Below, piece by piece: positions 47,847-56,225 of a stretch of DNA of 64,000 nt (the stretch's first letter is position 1; each line of letters opens with the position of its first letter). A program made the position numbers and the translations under genes. The notes below the pieces were generated by a model, which was given only the letters and a program-made list of their open reading frames with translations, was not told the origin of the DNA and did not search any database. The DNA comes from PMNU01 sp035479375 (lineage in GTDB: Bacteria; Patescibacteriota; Saccharimonadia; Saccharimonadales; UBA4665), in the NCBI GenBank assembly GCA_035479375.1, contig DATIIT010000013.1, positions 1-64,000 on the forward strand, written 5' to 3'.

Positions 47847-47975
47847 TGATACCGCTAGAAACGCGCTGCTACATTAACAGTTCTAGATCATATTAACGAA
47901 GTCGCTTGAGGAGCAGCTAACTGGACGAGCATAGCCGCCAGCTTACCTCGGGGCAAGAAAGAGGATAAGCCACTA
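47842..47975 (+). promoter_or_regulatory. Promoter and long 5' UTR of the RRM gene
   Basis: TATAAT at about 47842-47847 overlaps the preceding stop codon, leaving about 120 untranslated bases before the ATG at 47976, unusual beside so many leaderless genes. A long leader is common in cold-shock-regulated RNA-binding protein genes. No clear terminator or leader ORF was found in it. Confidence 0.6.
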
Positions 47976-48302
47976 ATGGCAAACAAATTATTTGTCGGCT
48001 CGCTGAGCTACAGTGTTACCGACGACCAACTGAATGACGCGTTTGCGCCGTTTGGTACCGTCGTATCGGCCAAAGTCATCATGGACCGCGAAACCGGCCG
48101 CAGTAAAGGCTTCGGCTTTGTAGAAATGAGCACCGACGAAGAAGCTCAAGCTGCTATCAAGGGCCTTGACGGCAAGGAAATCGGCGGCCGCGCCGTAGCC
48201 GTCAGCGAAGCCCGCCCGCAGGAAAACCGCGAACGCCGCCCATACAACGGCGGTGGTGACCGTGGTGGCCGCGACAACTTCGGCGGCGGCAACCGCTACT
48301 AA
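47976..48302 (+). CDS. RRM-type RNA-binding protein with Gly-rich tail
   Basis: The 108-residue protein is one RNA recognition motif: RNP2 KLFVGSL (residues 4-10) and RNP1 KGFGFVEM (44-51), then an Arg/Gly-rich tail (NGGGDRGGRDNFGGGNRY). Bacterial proteins of this build bind single-stranded RNA, as in cyanobacterial cold-responsive Rbp. GAGGA stands about 12 bases before the ATG. A terminator follows. Confidence 0.95.
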   Translation: MANKLFVGSLSYSVTDDQLNDAFAPFGTVVSAKVIMDRETGRSKGFGFVEMSTDEEAQAAIKGLDGKEIGGRAVAVSEARPQENRERRPYNGGGDRGGRDNFGGGNRY

Positions 48303-48323
48303 GCGGAAGCTGAAGCCGAGCGC

Positions 48324-48354
48324 AAAAAGGCGCCCCTAACCGGGCGTCTTTTTT
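48324..48354 (+). terminator. Terminator after the RRM gene
   Basis: AAAAAGGCGCCC pairs with GGGCGTCTTTTTT (one G-T pair) around a 6-base loop and ends in a T-run. Confidence 0.85.
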
Positions 48355-48424
48355 CATGCCTTCAGGCGGCGTCCAGCAAAGCCTGGCACAATCGGCCTTA
48401 AGGACACCTAACGAAAGGACGCTT

Positions 48425-49840
48425 GTGAACGTATTTAGCCGCGGAGTCCGGAACGCCTTCCGGAACGGCATCCGCACGGTCGCCATTGTGGGCATGCTAG
48501 GGCTCAGCATTGGGCTGGCGCTGGCCATGCTGCTGGCCAACCAGGCCATTGGCCAAAAAATAAAGAAGGTGCAGCAGAACATCGGCAACACCATTACGGT
48601 GGCGCCGGTGGGCATCCGCGGCTTCCAAGGGGGCGGCACACCGCTCACCAGTAGCCAGGTTGAGGCGCTCAAGGGAATCGCCCATGTCACCACCATAGAC
48701 GAGACGCTCACCGACCGCATCACCAGCAGCGACTCCAGCCTGACGTCGGCCATCGACGCCGGCAGCTTCGGCAACCGCCAGTTCCGGATTGAGCGCGACA
48801 TGAACCCGGACGGCAGCAGTGACAGCGGTAGCACAGACACCGCCCGGCCGGCATTTACGCCGCCCATCACCGTGGTGGGCACCACCAACCCGGGCACGGC
48901 GGCCACGTCGCTCACCGGCGGCACGGCCACACTAACCGACGGCGCCCTCTTTGACGGCACCAAAGACGCGGCCGTAGCAGTGGTGGGCAGGGACTTGGCC
49001 AGCAAAAACTCGCTCAAGGTAGGCTCCACCTTTACCGCCTACAGCACCACGTTTACGGTGGTGGGCATTGTGGACTCTGGCAGCACCTTTAGCAATAATG
49101 TCGTGGCCATGCCGCTGTCCACCTTGCAGCGGCTCAGCAGCCAATCCGGCGATGTTACCGCGGCCACTGTGCACATCGACTCGGCTGTTAACTTAGACGC
49201 TGCGACCACCGCGGTTAAAAACAAGCTCGGCAGCTCCGCGGACGTCACCAACGACGCCGACAACGCCAAAACCACGCTCAGCTCGCTGGACAACATCCGC
49301 AATGTGTCGCTGTTTAGCCTGTTTGGGGCGGCCGGGGCGGCAGCGGTGATCATCTTACTCACCATGGTAATGATTGTGCGCGAGCGCCGGCGCGAAATCG
49401 GCGTGCTCAAGGCCATTGGCGGCTCCAACCTGCGCGTCATGCTGCAGTTCACGGTGGAGGCGCTGACGCTTACCGTGCTGGCGGCAGCGGCCGGGATTAT
49501 CATCGGCAGCCTGGCAGCCACGCCGGTCACCAAAATGCTGGCCAACAACAGCAATTCCGACACCAGCACCACAGTGGTGGGGCCAGGCGGCGGCCAAGTG
49601 TCTATCAACACCTCCGGGGGCATGCGCATGCGCGGCTTTGCCGGCGGGCCGGGCGGGTTCCGCGCCCGCTTCCAAAACAACTCGGCCGTGCAGGGCGTTA
49701 AAAACCTGAAGGCCAACGTGGACGCCAGCATCTTGCTCTACGGCTTCGGCGGCGCCCTCCTAATTGCGGCCATTGGCAGCACCGCGGCCGCCGGGTTAAT
49801 TGCCAAGGTCCGTCCGGCAGAAGTAATGAGGGTAGAATAA
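48425..49840 (+). CDS. MacB-like ABC transporter permease
   Basis: The 471-residue protein starts at a GTG preceded by AAAGGA. It has an N-terminal membrane segment (about 18-38), a large extracytoplasmic MacB-PCD-like domain (about 45-285, with VVGRDLASKNSLKVGSTFTAYSTTFTVVGIVDSGSTF), and a C-terminal FtsX domain with three membrane segments, including VMIVRERRREIGVLKAIGGSNLRVMLQF. A long Gly/Met/Arg insertion lies between the last two segments. With the next gene it forms a mechanotransmission-type exporter. Confidence 0.9.
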   Translation: MNVFSRGVRNAFRNGIRTVAIVGMLGLSIGLALAMLLANQAIGQKIKKVQQNIGNTITVAPVGIRGFQGGGTPLTSSQVEALKGIAHVTTIDETLTDRITSSDSSLTSAIDAGSFGNRQFRIERDMNPDGSSDSGSTDTARPAFTPPITVVGTTNPGTAATSLTGGTATLTDGALFDGTKDAAVAVVGRDLASKNSLKVGSTFTAYSTTFTVVGIVDSGSTFSNNVVAMPLSTLQRLSSQSGDVTAATVHIDSAVNLDAATTAVKNKLGSSADVTNDADNAKTTLSSLDNIRNVSLFSLFGAAGAAAVIILLTMVMIVRERRREIGVLKAIGGSNLRVMLQFTVEALTLTVLAAAAGIIIGSLAATPVTKMLANNSNSDTSTTVVGPGGGQVSINTSGGMRMRGFAGGPGGFRARFQNNSAVQGVKNLKANVDASILLYGFGGALLIAAIGSTAAAGLIAKVRPAEVMRVE

Positions 49841-50508
49841 TGTTAGAGGTCAAACAACTCACGCGCACATTTAAGAGCGGCGACATGGCTGTGACCGCGG
49901 TCAACGACATCTCGTTCACGGTGGACGATGGCAAATTTGCCAGCATCATCGGGCGCAGCGGCAGCGGCAAATCCACGCTGCTCAGCCTGCTGGGCGGGCT
50001 AGACAAGCCCACCGGCGGCGACATCACCGTAGACGGCAAAAGCCTGGCGCGGCTGCACGACCACGCGCTCATCGCCTACCGCTGTAAAACGATTGGCTTT
50101 GTCTTCCAAAGCTACAACCTGATCCCCAACCTGAGCGCCATAGAGAACGTCATGCTGCCCATGGAATTTGCCGGGCTTGCCCCCAACGAACGCCAAGCCC
50201 GCGCCATCCATCTGCTGGAGCAAGTTGGCCTGGAGGGGGACAAGCAGCGGCGCAAACCCGGCCGCTTAAGCGGCGGCGAGCAGCAACGCGTGGCCATTGC
50301 CCGGGCGCTGGCCAACAAGCCCAAGCTCATCCTGGCGGACGAGCCCACCGGCAACCTGGACGAACAAACTGGCAAGATGATCTTCCAGCTTTTGCATTCC
50401 TTAAGCCGCTCCGAAAACACCACCATCATAGCGGTCACGCACGACCTCAGCATCGCCGGAAAGACCGATGTGACCTTCCGCTTGCAAGACGGCAAACTCG
50501 TTAGCTAG
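49840..50508 (+). CDS. ABC transporter ATPase (MacB/LolD-like)
   Basis: The 222-residue ATPase has Walker A GRSGSGKST (residues 38-46), a Q-loop in VFQSYNLIPNLSAIENVMLPMEF, the signature LSGGEQQRVAIARAL, Walker B LILADEPTGNLD and the His switch VTHD. Its ATG overlaps the permease stop (TAATG), so the two are coupled. It powers the MacB-type permease. No third adaptor gene lies nearby. Confidence 0.95.
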   Translation: MLEVKQLTRTFKSGDMAVTAVNDISFTVDDGKFASIIGRSGSGKSTLLSLLGGLDKPTGGDITVDGKSLARLHDHALIAYRCKTIGFVFQSYNLIPNLSAIENVMLPMEFAGLAPNERQARAIHLLEQVGLEGDKQRRKPGRLSGGEQQRVAIARALANKPKLILADEPTGNLDEQTGKMIFQLLHSLSRSENTTIIAVTHDLSIAGKTDVTFRLQDGKLVS

Positions 50509-50510
50509 GG

Positions 50511-51080
50511 CTAGCTTTTGTGGTCGTCTTCGTGAGTGTGGGTTGCAGCGTGGTGGCTGCTGCCAGCCGCCGCTTCCTTACCGGTAAAGTGGTCGCGGAT
50601 CTGGAACAAGAAATACGCGCCCACCACGGCGCCGATTGCCGCACTCAAAAAGCCGCCAAACCCGCCGCCCACGCCGGCAAACAGGCGCAAAATAGCGTAG
50701 GCCGCGTTTAGCAGCGCCGCGTAGTACAAAAGGTTCCAGCCAGTCTTGTACCCCTTGCGCAACTTGGGTGAGGCAGACAGCATAATGAGCGCCGCCATGG
50801 CCGTTACAACAAACGACAGCCAGTAGAACAGCCCCAAGTGGACCGCGGTTGCCGGGCCGCCAAGGTAAGCAATGTGGTCGGCGTTATATATCACCTGGTT
50901 GAGGTAGTGCCCCAGGTGCCAGAGCGTCCAGGCGCCCCAAATCTCTACAATGCCTAAGGCCAGCGCAATCGCCCAGGCCGCGTCGGCAATCGCCTTGCGC
51001 ACATCTTTAGGTAAAGCCACCGGCGCCTTCGTGTTCAGCCACACATTCAGTTGCGCTTCCAGTTTGTCCAGCGTGCCCAT
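50511..51080 (-). CDS. Membrane protein, unknown
   Basis: 189 residues with four to five hydrophobic segments and a short cytoplasmic N-terminal helix (TLDKLEAQLNVWLNTKAPVALPKDVRKAI). The C-terminus is His/Glu/Asp-rich (HHAATHTHEDDHKS), a possible metal-binding tail. No family recognised. GGAGAAAT-like sequence precedes the ATG. It is convergent with the ABC ATPase gene, the two stops being 3 bases apart. Confidence 0.75.
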   Translation of the reverse strand: MGTLDKLEAQLNVWLNTKAPVALPKDVRKAIADAAWAIALALGIVEIWGAWTLWHLGHYLNQVIYNADHIAYLGGPATAVHLGLFYWLSFVVTAMAALIMLSASPKLRKGYKTGWNLLYYAALLNAAYAILRLFAGVGGGFGGFLSAAIGAVVGAYFLFQIRDHFTGKEAAAGSSHHAATHTHEDDHKS

Positions 51081-51179
51081 CGTATTTCTCCTGTTAGTTA
51101 TGAGCTAAGCATATGCCTGCGGCGCGGCGCTTGCAAGAACAGTTTCTGTTTGGGCGCCCGCCAGGATATACTGGGCGCT

Positions 51180-52049
51180 ATGCCTTTCTTCCACAGTGCC
51201 CAAAACAGGGAACGGATGCGCCGGTACGACGTATGGACGGAGCGCACCTGGGCAGCACTGTCTGACGAAACCATCCGCCAGGCGCTCGGCGACCTCGGCA
51301 CCGGCCTTTTGCCTGTGCACCGCAGCTTATTTTTGCCAGATGTCCGCCACGGCGAGGTGCGCGTGCCGCGTAGGTACCTGCGCACCGACGGTGCCGCGCT
51401 GCTGCCTCGTTTATCCGAAGATGGTGTGCTCGTACCGCACGATACGCTCCTGCAGCCCACACCCACGCGCCGCCAAAAGATAACCCAAGCCCTGGCGGCC
51501 GGTGGGAAGAAGCCGCCCACGGAGAAACATCTGGGCACGCTCGTCCGATCAACGCTTGCAGGGCGCGACAATCCAACAAAACACATAATCATCAACCCCG
51601 GACCAGGCTCCGCCAGTGCCCAGGTAGACCACCTGCGTACGGATATAACACCGCGCGCCGTACTGGACACCAGGCCGGTGGTCACCCTCTCGCCGGAAAT
51701 GCCCACAGCCGAGCCTTGGATAGATGCAGCAACTGGCGTCCACGAGCTCACCCACGTCCTGGACGCCAACCGCCGTGCATCCACACCTCACTCTAGCGAC
51801 CCATACTACAAACCGTTTACTGAGGTGCGAGGTTATCTGGCAGCCAGCATTGTCCTGGACGCCGCTGTAAAAAAAGGTAGGCTGAGCCTTGAAGACGCGT
51901 TGGCGGACGAGGTGACATGGAGCGTAGAGCAGGTAGCTGCCGAATATAGCGTGTCAGCCGGGCTCGTGCATAGCGATTCCTTCACCCAAGACCAGATGCC
52001 AGATGACCTTGCCTGCGACCTCGTCCTTCTGGGCACTATACGTCTGTAA
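51180..52049 (+). CDS. Putative zinc metallopeptidase-like protein (HELTH motif)
   Basis: The 289-residue protein contains GVHELTHVLDANRR, an HExxH zincin motif at about residue 188, and later acidic residues (FTEVRGYLAA) that could give the third zinc ligand. The N-terminal half shows no known domain. There is no signal peptide, so it is cytoplasmic. A TATACT box is 7 bases before the ATG. The peptidase assignment rests only on the motif and its context in a helix. Confidence 0.65.
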   Translation: MPFFHSAQNRERMRRYDVWTERTWAALSDETIRQALGDLGTGLLPVHRSLFLPDVRHGEVRVPRRYLRTDGAALLPRLSEDGVLVPHDTLLQPTPTRRQKITQALAAGGKKPPTEKHLGTLVRSTLAGRDNPTKHIIINPGPGSASAQVDHLRTDITPRAVLDTRPVVTLSPEMPTAEPWIDAATGVHELTHVLDANRRASTPHSSDPYYKPFTEVRGYLAASIVLDAAVKKGRLSLEDALADEVTWSVEQVAAEYSVSAGLVHSDSFTQDQMPDDLACDLVLLGTIRL

Positions 52050-52093
52050 ATCTCGGCAACCGCCAGCTCCACCGGCAAGAAGAATGGTGCCGC

Positions 52094-53758
52094 CTAAAAT
52101 TTCTCGCGGATATGGCTAAAGCTAAAGTCCCAGTTAGCGTCCGACTTTTTGTGCGGGTTAAAGATGTTTTCCGGGTCAAAAATGTGCTTCACCTCTTTGA
52201 AGTAGCCCAGCACCTCGGCGCCAAATTGGTCTTTGAGCCACGGGCCGCGGATGAGGCCGTCGTTGTGCTCGCCGCTTAAGGTGCCCTTGTAGTGCAGCAC
52301 TAGCTCGTCCACCTCTTTCATGGCCGGCAGCAGCTTGGCGCGCTCGCTTTTTTCCTCAATTTTCATGAGCGGGATAATGTGGAAGTTGCCGTCGCCCATG
52401 TGCCCGGCGATCGTGGCCAGCAACTTGTACTTTTTGATGATTTTGCGGATCTTAGGCAAAAATTCGGTGAGGTAGGGCGGGTTGACCACCAGGTCGTCAA
52501 TAAACGGCGCGGTGTGCTTGTCCTTCACCTTGGAACGCAGTAGGTTGAAGCTTTGGCGGCGCATTAGCCAGAACTTTTCGCTGGACGCCTCGGTGGGGTC
52601 TTCCTCTTGGCCGTTAATTTCGTAGCGCACGCGGTTGGTGCCCAGGTCTTTGTGCAGGGCGCGGATTTTTTGCCGCACCTCGTCTTCGGTGTGGCCGTTA
52701 AATTCCACCATTAAAATGAGCTTGGGGATGCCGCGCAGCAGTTGCAAGCCGTCTGGGATCAGGCTAAAGAGCAGGTGGATGAAGCGCTTCACACCCAGCA
52801 TCTTCAAAAAGCTCGGCAAAAAGCGGATGGAGAGCCACAGCGTGGCGTCGTCAAAACTCTCGAACGTCGCCGGCTTGTGCGACAGCACTTTGGGGATGAT
52901 TTCGCCCAGGCGGTCAATGTCTTTCAAAAACACCACCAGCAGGCCGGAGTGCGGCCGGTGCGGCACCAGCCGGAACTTAATGTCTGTGGTAAACCCGAGC
53001 GTGCCCTGGCTGCCCACAATCAGTTTTTCCAGGTTAAAAATGCCCGTGGAGCGGTCCCAGACGTCCCACAAGTTTTAGCCCATGGAGTTTTTGGTGACCT
53101 GGGGCTTGGCGGCCTTGATTTTGTCGTAGTGCTTTTCGCACAGCTCAAACAACTTCTTATATATGTGGCCTTCGTAAGTGTTTTGGCCCATTTTGGCCAC
53201 CAGCTCGCGGCGGTTTAGGGGCTTCACGGTGTATTCGTTGCCGTCGGCAAAGACCACTTTTAATTCCTGTACAAAATTCTCGGTTTTGCCGTACTCCAGC
53301 GATTTTTCGCCGCCGGAGTTGTTGTTGACCATGCCGCCGATGGTGCACAAATCGCGCGACGCCGGGTAGCTGGGCATGAGCGCGCCGTGCCGTAGCGTGG
53401 CTTTTTCAAAATCGCGGTAGAAGACGCCGGGCTGGGCGTGCGCCTGAGTGGCGCTCACTTTTTCGATTTTGGTAAAGTGCTTGTTGAAGTCCACGATAAT
53501 GCCGTCGTTGACCGCACCGCCAGACATGTCTGTGCCGGCCGAGCGCGCCGTCAGCGACAGCCCCGGCAGCTTTTTCTTGTTGGCGGCCACCATTTTGACG
53601 AGCGTTTGCACGTCGGAGCTGTCTTTGGGCATGGCCACCAGCTGCGGCACGAGCTCAAACAGGGACGCGTCGTGGCTGTAGAGCGCCTTGGTTTCGGCGC
53701 TGTCGTCCAGCTCGCCATTAAAGCCCACCGTGGCCAGTTGTTGTTTAAAATTATCCAT
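52094..53758 (-). pseudogene. FAD-linked oxidase (GlcD/D-lactate dehydrogenase-like), interrupted
   Basis: Two frames in the same phase make one family-length protein of about 555 residues. The N-terminal part (53758-53078) is a FAD-binding PCMH domain (VAMPKDSSDVQTLVKMVAANKKKLPGLSLTARSAGTDMSGGAV, GGMVNNNSGGEKSLEYG). The C-terminal part (53074-52094) is the oxidase C-domain (GHMGDGNFHIIPL, SGEHNDGLIRGPW). They are separated by one in-frame TAA (53077-53075) in the stretch NSMG-stop-NLWDVWD, where relatives usually have Tyr or another residue. It could be a nonsense mutation, a sequencing error or read-through. Both halves are otherwise intact, so decay is recent if real. Confidence 0.8.
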
Positions 53759-53822
53759 GACCTAAGCTTAAGGGTTTTGCGGGTGGTTGCGCAAGGCCAG
53801 CATCGCCTTTCTTATATATAGC

Positions 53823-53851
53823 AGATGAGCCGCTGAAATGGCGGCTCATCT
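53823..53851. other. Perfect 11-bp hairpin between genes
   Basis: AGATGAGCCGC (53823-53833) and its complement (53841-53851) with a 7-base loop lie between the small gene at 53872-54147 and the oxidase. There is no T-run, so termination is uncertain; RNA processing or pausing is possible. Confidence 0.5.
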
Positions 53852-53871
53852 AAGAGTGTACGTGGAGGCGC

Positions 53872-54147
53872 CTAGGCGAACAGCGGGGTGACCACGCGCC
53901 GCGAGTACGAATTTTCCAGCTGGTGCCAGGCGGTGTCGTCCAGGCGCAGGGTGCCGTCTTCGGCGGGGGAGGCGTGCTCCACGGCGGCCAAAATGGCGCT
54001 CAGCTCGCTGGGGCCGCTCAAATGCAGCAAGCCCATGGCCGGCGTACCGATGGTGAGGACGGCGCTGACGTCGTCCGGCGAGGCGTTGGTGGACGCCATA
54101 ATTTCTTTGAGCATTGCCCGGACTTCGTTAACTTGTACGCGTTTCAT
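53872..54147 (-). CDS. Unknown 91-residue protein
   Basis: MKRVQVNEVRAMLKEIMASTNASPDDVSAVLTIGTPAMGLLHLSGPSELSAILAAVEHA suggests a small alpha/beta fold. A strong GGGAGG precedes the ATG at 54147. It diverges from the TrmB-like regulator, and repeated ATGTTC sites lie between them, so it may be a target of that regulator. No family recognised. Confidence 0.68.
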   Translation of the reverse strand: MKRVQVNEVRAMLKEIMASTNASPDDVSAVLTIGTPAMGLLHLSGPSELSAILAAVEHASPAEDGTLRLDDTAWHQLENSYSRRVVTPLFA

Positions 54148-54171
54148 ACGGCCTCCCACGGCTTATGTTGT

Positions 54172-54206
54172 ATGTTCTACATGTTCAGTATTTATCTTCG
54201 GAACAT
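54172..54206. promoter_or_regulatory. Candidate TrmB-type operator
   Basis: ATGTTC occurs at 54172-54177 and 54181-54186 and inverted, GAACAT, at 54201-54206, inside the divergent promoter region of the regulator and the 91-residue gene. The spacing would suit a dimer with autoregulation. It is read by eye only. Confidence 0.4.
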
Positions 54207-54226
54207 AATATGCTAAATTGTTCATC

Positions 54227-54997
54227 ATGGCGGACAACAACGACACCACTCTGCGGCGGCTTAAGTCGCTCAACCTCAGTAGCGACGAGGCCCGCATTTA
54301 TTTGGAACTCTTGAAAGGCCCGGCCACCCACTTAAAACTGGCCCGCTCCACAGGCATTAACCGCAGCAAAGTGTACCGCGTGGCCGAGCAGCTGGAGCGC
54401 CGCAGCCTGGTTAACGTGCGTAGCGACGACCGCGGCACCTTCCTGATCGCCTCCGACCCAGCCACGCTGGAAGTCGAACTCGTCACCGAAGAAGAAAACA
54501 TCAAGAGCAAGCGCGCCGCATTTGAGACGCTGCTGCCCATGCTGCAACTCATTAAAAATAACGACGTCAGCAGCTTTATAGTCCACACCTACGAAGGCGA
54601 AGAGGGCTTCAAGCAAATGATGTGGCACGAGCTCAAAACCAAGGAAGAAAATCTGATGTTTGGCCGCGGCTCGCTAAACGATATCATCGAAAACAAGCGC
54701 TGGATCGCCCAGCAGCGCGAGCGCATGATCCAGGCCAACTACAAAGTGCGCGAGCTGATCAACCCCGGCGAAACCAAAGAAATCTTCACCGTGGACTCAC
54801 ACTACCAGTACCGCGAAATTCCGCGCGACGTGCTGCCGCTAGACAACCAAATGGTCACTTACAACGACACCGTGGCCATCTACCATTGGCGCCACCAGCA
54901 AAAAGTGGGCATCGAAATCGTCAATGTCTCGTTTGCCGAGACGGTGCGGTCGATGTTTAACCATTACTGGGACGTTGCAGGCGAGGCTACGCCTTAA
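54227..54997 (+). CDS. TrmB-like transcription regulator
   Basis: The 256-residue protein has an N-terminal winged helix typical of TrmB (LKSLNLSSDEARIYLELLKGPATHLKLARSTGINRSKVYRVAEQLERRSLVNVRSDD), then a coiled linker (TEEENIKSKRAAFETLLPML) and a C-terminal effector-like domain. TrmB proteins usually sense sugars. The ATG at 54227 is 7 bases after a TAAATT box, so the TTG at 54218 is rejected. It ends convergent to, and overlapping by 11 bases, the aminotransferase gene. Confidence 0.82.
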   Translation: MADNNDTTLRRLKSLNLSSDEARIYLELLKGPATHLKLARSTGINRSKVYRVAEQLERRSLVNVRSDDRGTFLIASDPATLEVELVTEEENIKSKRAAFETLLPMLQLIKNNDVSSFIVHTYEGEEGFKQMMWHELKTKEENLMFGRGSLNDIIENKRWIAQQRERMIQANYKVRELINPGETKEIFTVDSHYQYREIPRDVLPLDNQMVTYNDTVAIYHWRHQQKVGIEIVNVSFAETVRSMFNHYWDVAGEATP

Positions 54998-56111
54998 TCT
55001 CCTCGAGCGCAGTATGCAGTTTTTGCATAGCCGCAGCAAAGGTATCTGGATCACGAACCAGCCCAACGCGGAGATATTTTTCACCGGCCATCTTATCGCT
55101 CCAGAAAAAGTGGTAGCCTGGCAGTAAAAATACGCCGTACGTGCCAATTTTTTCAGCGAGCTCTGTTGCTGATAGGCTTGTGTTAATGCGCAGCCACGAG
55201 ACACTACAAAACGGCTTCTCGACATGCTCCAAGAAACTACCCTCGATAGCCTTATAGAGCGCCCGGCGGTTTTCGGCAACAACCGACCGCACAGCCTGCA
55301 ATTTATCACTCTTAGAGAGCGTAATAAATTTAGTGAGCAATTCCACTACGAAAGGTGAGTGGTGGTAAATAAAGTCTGTATAAATATCATAGACCTCGGG
55401 AAACAATGAGTCTTTCACGGCCAGTACAGAAACTTTTAGCTCTTTAGTCGGCCAGGTCTTGCCGGTATCCTCGACTACCATATAATCAATGCCGCTTTCC
55501 TGCAAGAGCCGGTGTTCGTCAAAAATATCAGCATCTTCCTTGTAGACGCGGAATGAGGTGTCGAGGATAAGAAGCTTGTTGTGTTGCTTGCAGTATTCAA
55601 CGAGCTTACCAAAATGAGCCTCATCGAGGGCTGTGCCTGTAGGGTTGTTGGGCGTCACTAAGCAGATAGCCTTACTGCGTAGCGTGTGTAGGAACTCGTC
55701 GAATACTTCAGGCGTTTCCTCGAGGTATGATTCCGGGAATGCCTCCAGCTTAACCTTGTGTCTCTTAAACATGTTGGCAAGGTTGTCAAAACACGGCTCA
55801 ATAAGCGCCAAATCGAGGTTCGCTAAACGCAAATAGTTAGCGACTAGTTCCAAGCTCATGCTGGCGCTGGGCAAAAATAGATACCGCACGCTGTTGTGGT
55901 CAATCGTCTGGCGGGTAAGGCCATAAAACGCCTTAAGATATTCGCTTTCTAGCTCTTGCTGCCTTTCACGCTCAGTTTCGTGAAAAAGTCTGGGGAGCGA
56001 ATCGGCAATCGGCTGCTCGGCGGCCGTGAGGCGACGGTGCGCGTGTCCGTCAGTCAAATTATACGTTTCGGGAAGGTGGAGGATTTCCAGTTGGGTTAGG
56101 TCTTTTTCCAT
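54987..56111 (-). CDS. PLP-dependent aminotransferase, class I/II
   Basis: The 374-residue protein has the fold type I signatures TPNNPTGTALDEAHFGKLVEYCKQHNKLLILDTSFRVY (the NPTG substrate loop and the Asp that binds the pyridine nitrogen) and a candidate Schiff-base lysine in VEDTGKTWPTKELKVSVLA. The C-terminal domain (LPGYHFFWSDKMAGEKYLRVGLVRDPDTFA) includes the carboxylate-binding Arg. The amino acid handled is not known. The gene is visibly more AT-rich than its neighbours, hinting at transfer. ATTTTA (TAAAAT on the minus strand) is 6 bases before the ATG. Confidence 0.88.
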   Translation of the reverse strand: MEKDLTQLEILHLPETYNLTDGHAHRRLTAAEQPIADSLPRLFHETERERQQELESEYLKAFYGLTRQTIDHNSVRYLFLPSASMSLELVANYLRLANLDLALIEPCFDNLANMFKRHKVKLEAFPESYLEETPEVFDEFLHTLRSKAICLVTPNNPTGTALDEAHFGKLVEYCKQHNKLLILDTSFRVYKEDADIFDEHRLLQESGIDYMVVEDTGKTWPTKELKVSVLAVKDSLFPEVYDIYTDFIYHHSPFVVELLTKFITLSKSDKLQAVRSVVAENRRALYKAIEGSFLEHVEKPFCSVSWLRINTSLSATELAEKIGTYGVFLLPGYHFFWSDKMAGEKYLRVGLVRDPDTFAAAMQKLHTALEEIKA

Positions 56112-56225
56112 CGCACTATTTTACCACCCTATGCAAGTATATCTAATAATTAGTTAATCTATTATCATTGTACTCCCTGTTGGCAAGATGGTTTCTGTAA
56201 AAATTTCGTTGTTTTTTTGGCTCTA

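Noticed and set aside
52094..53758. Two separate genes for the oxidase halves
   Set aside because: The halves are in the same phase with a single stop between them, the second would need a TTG with no ribosome site, and the break falls inside a conserved block.
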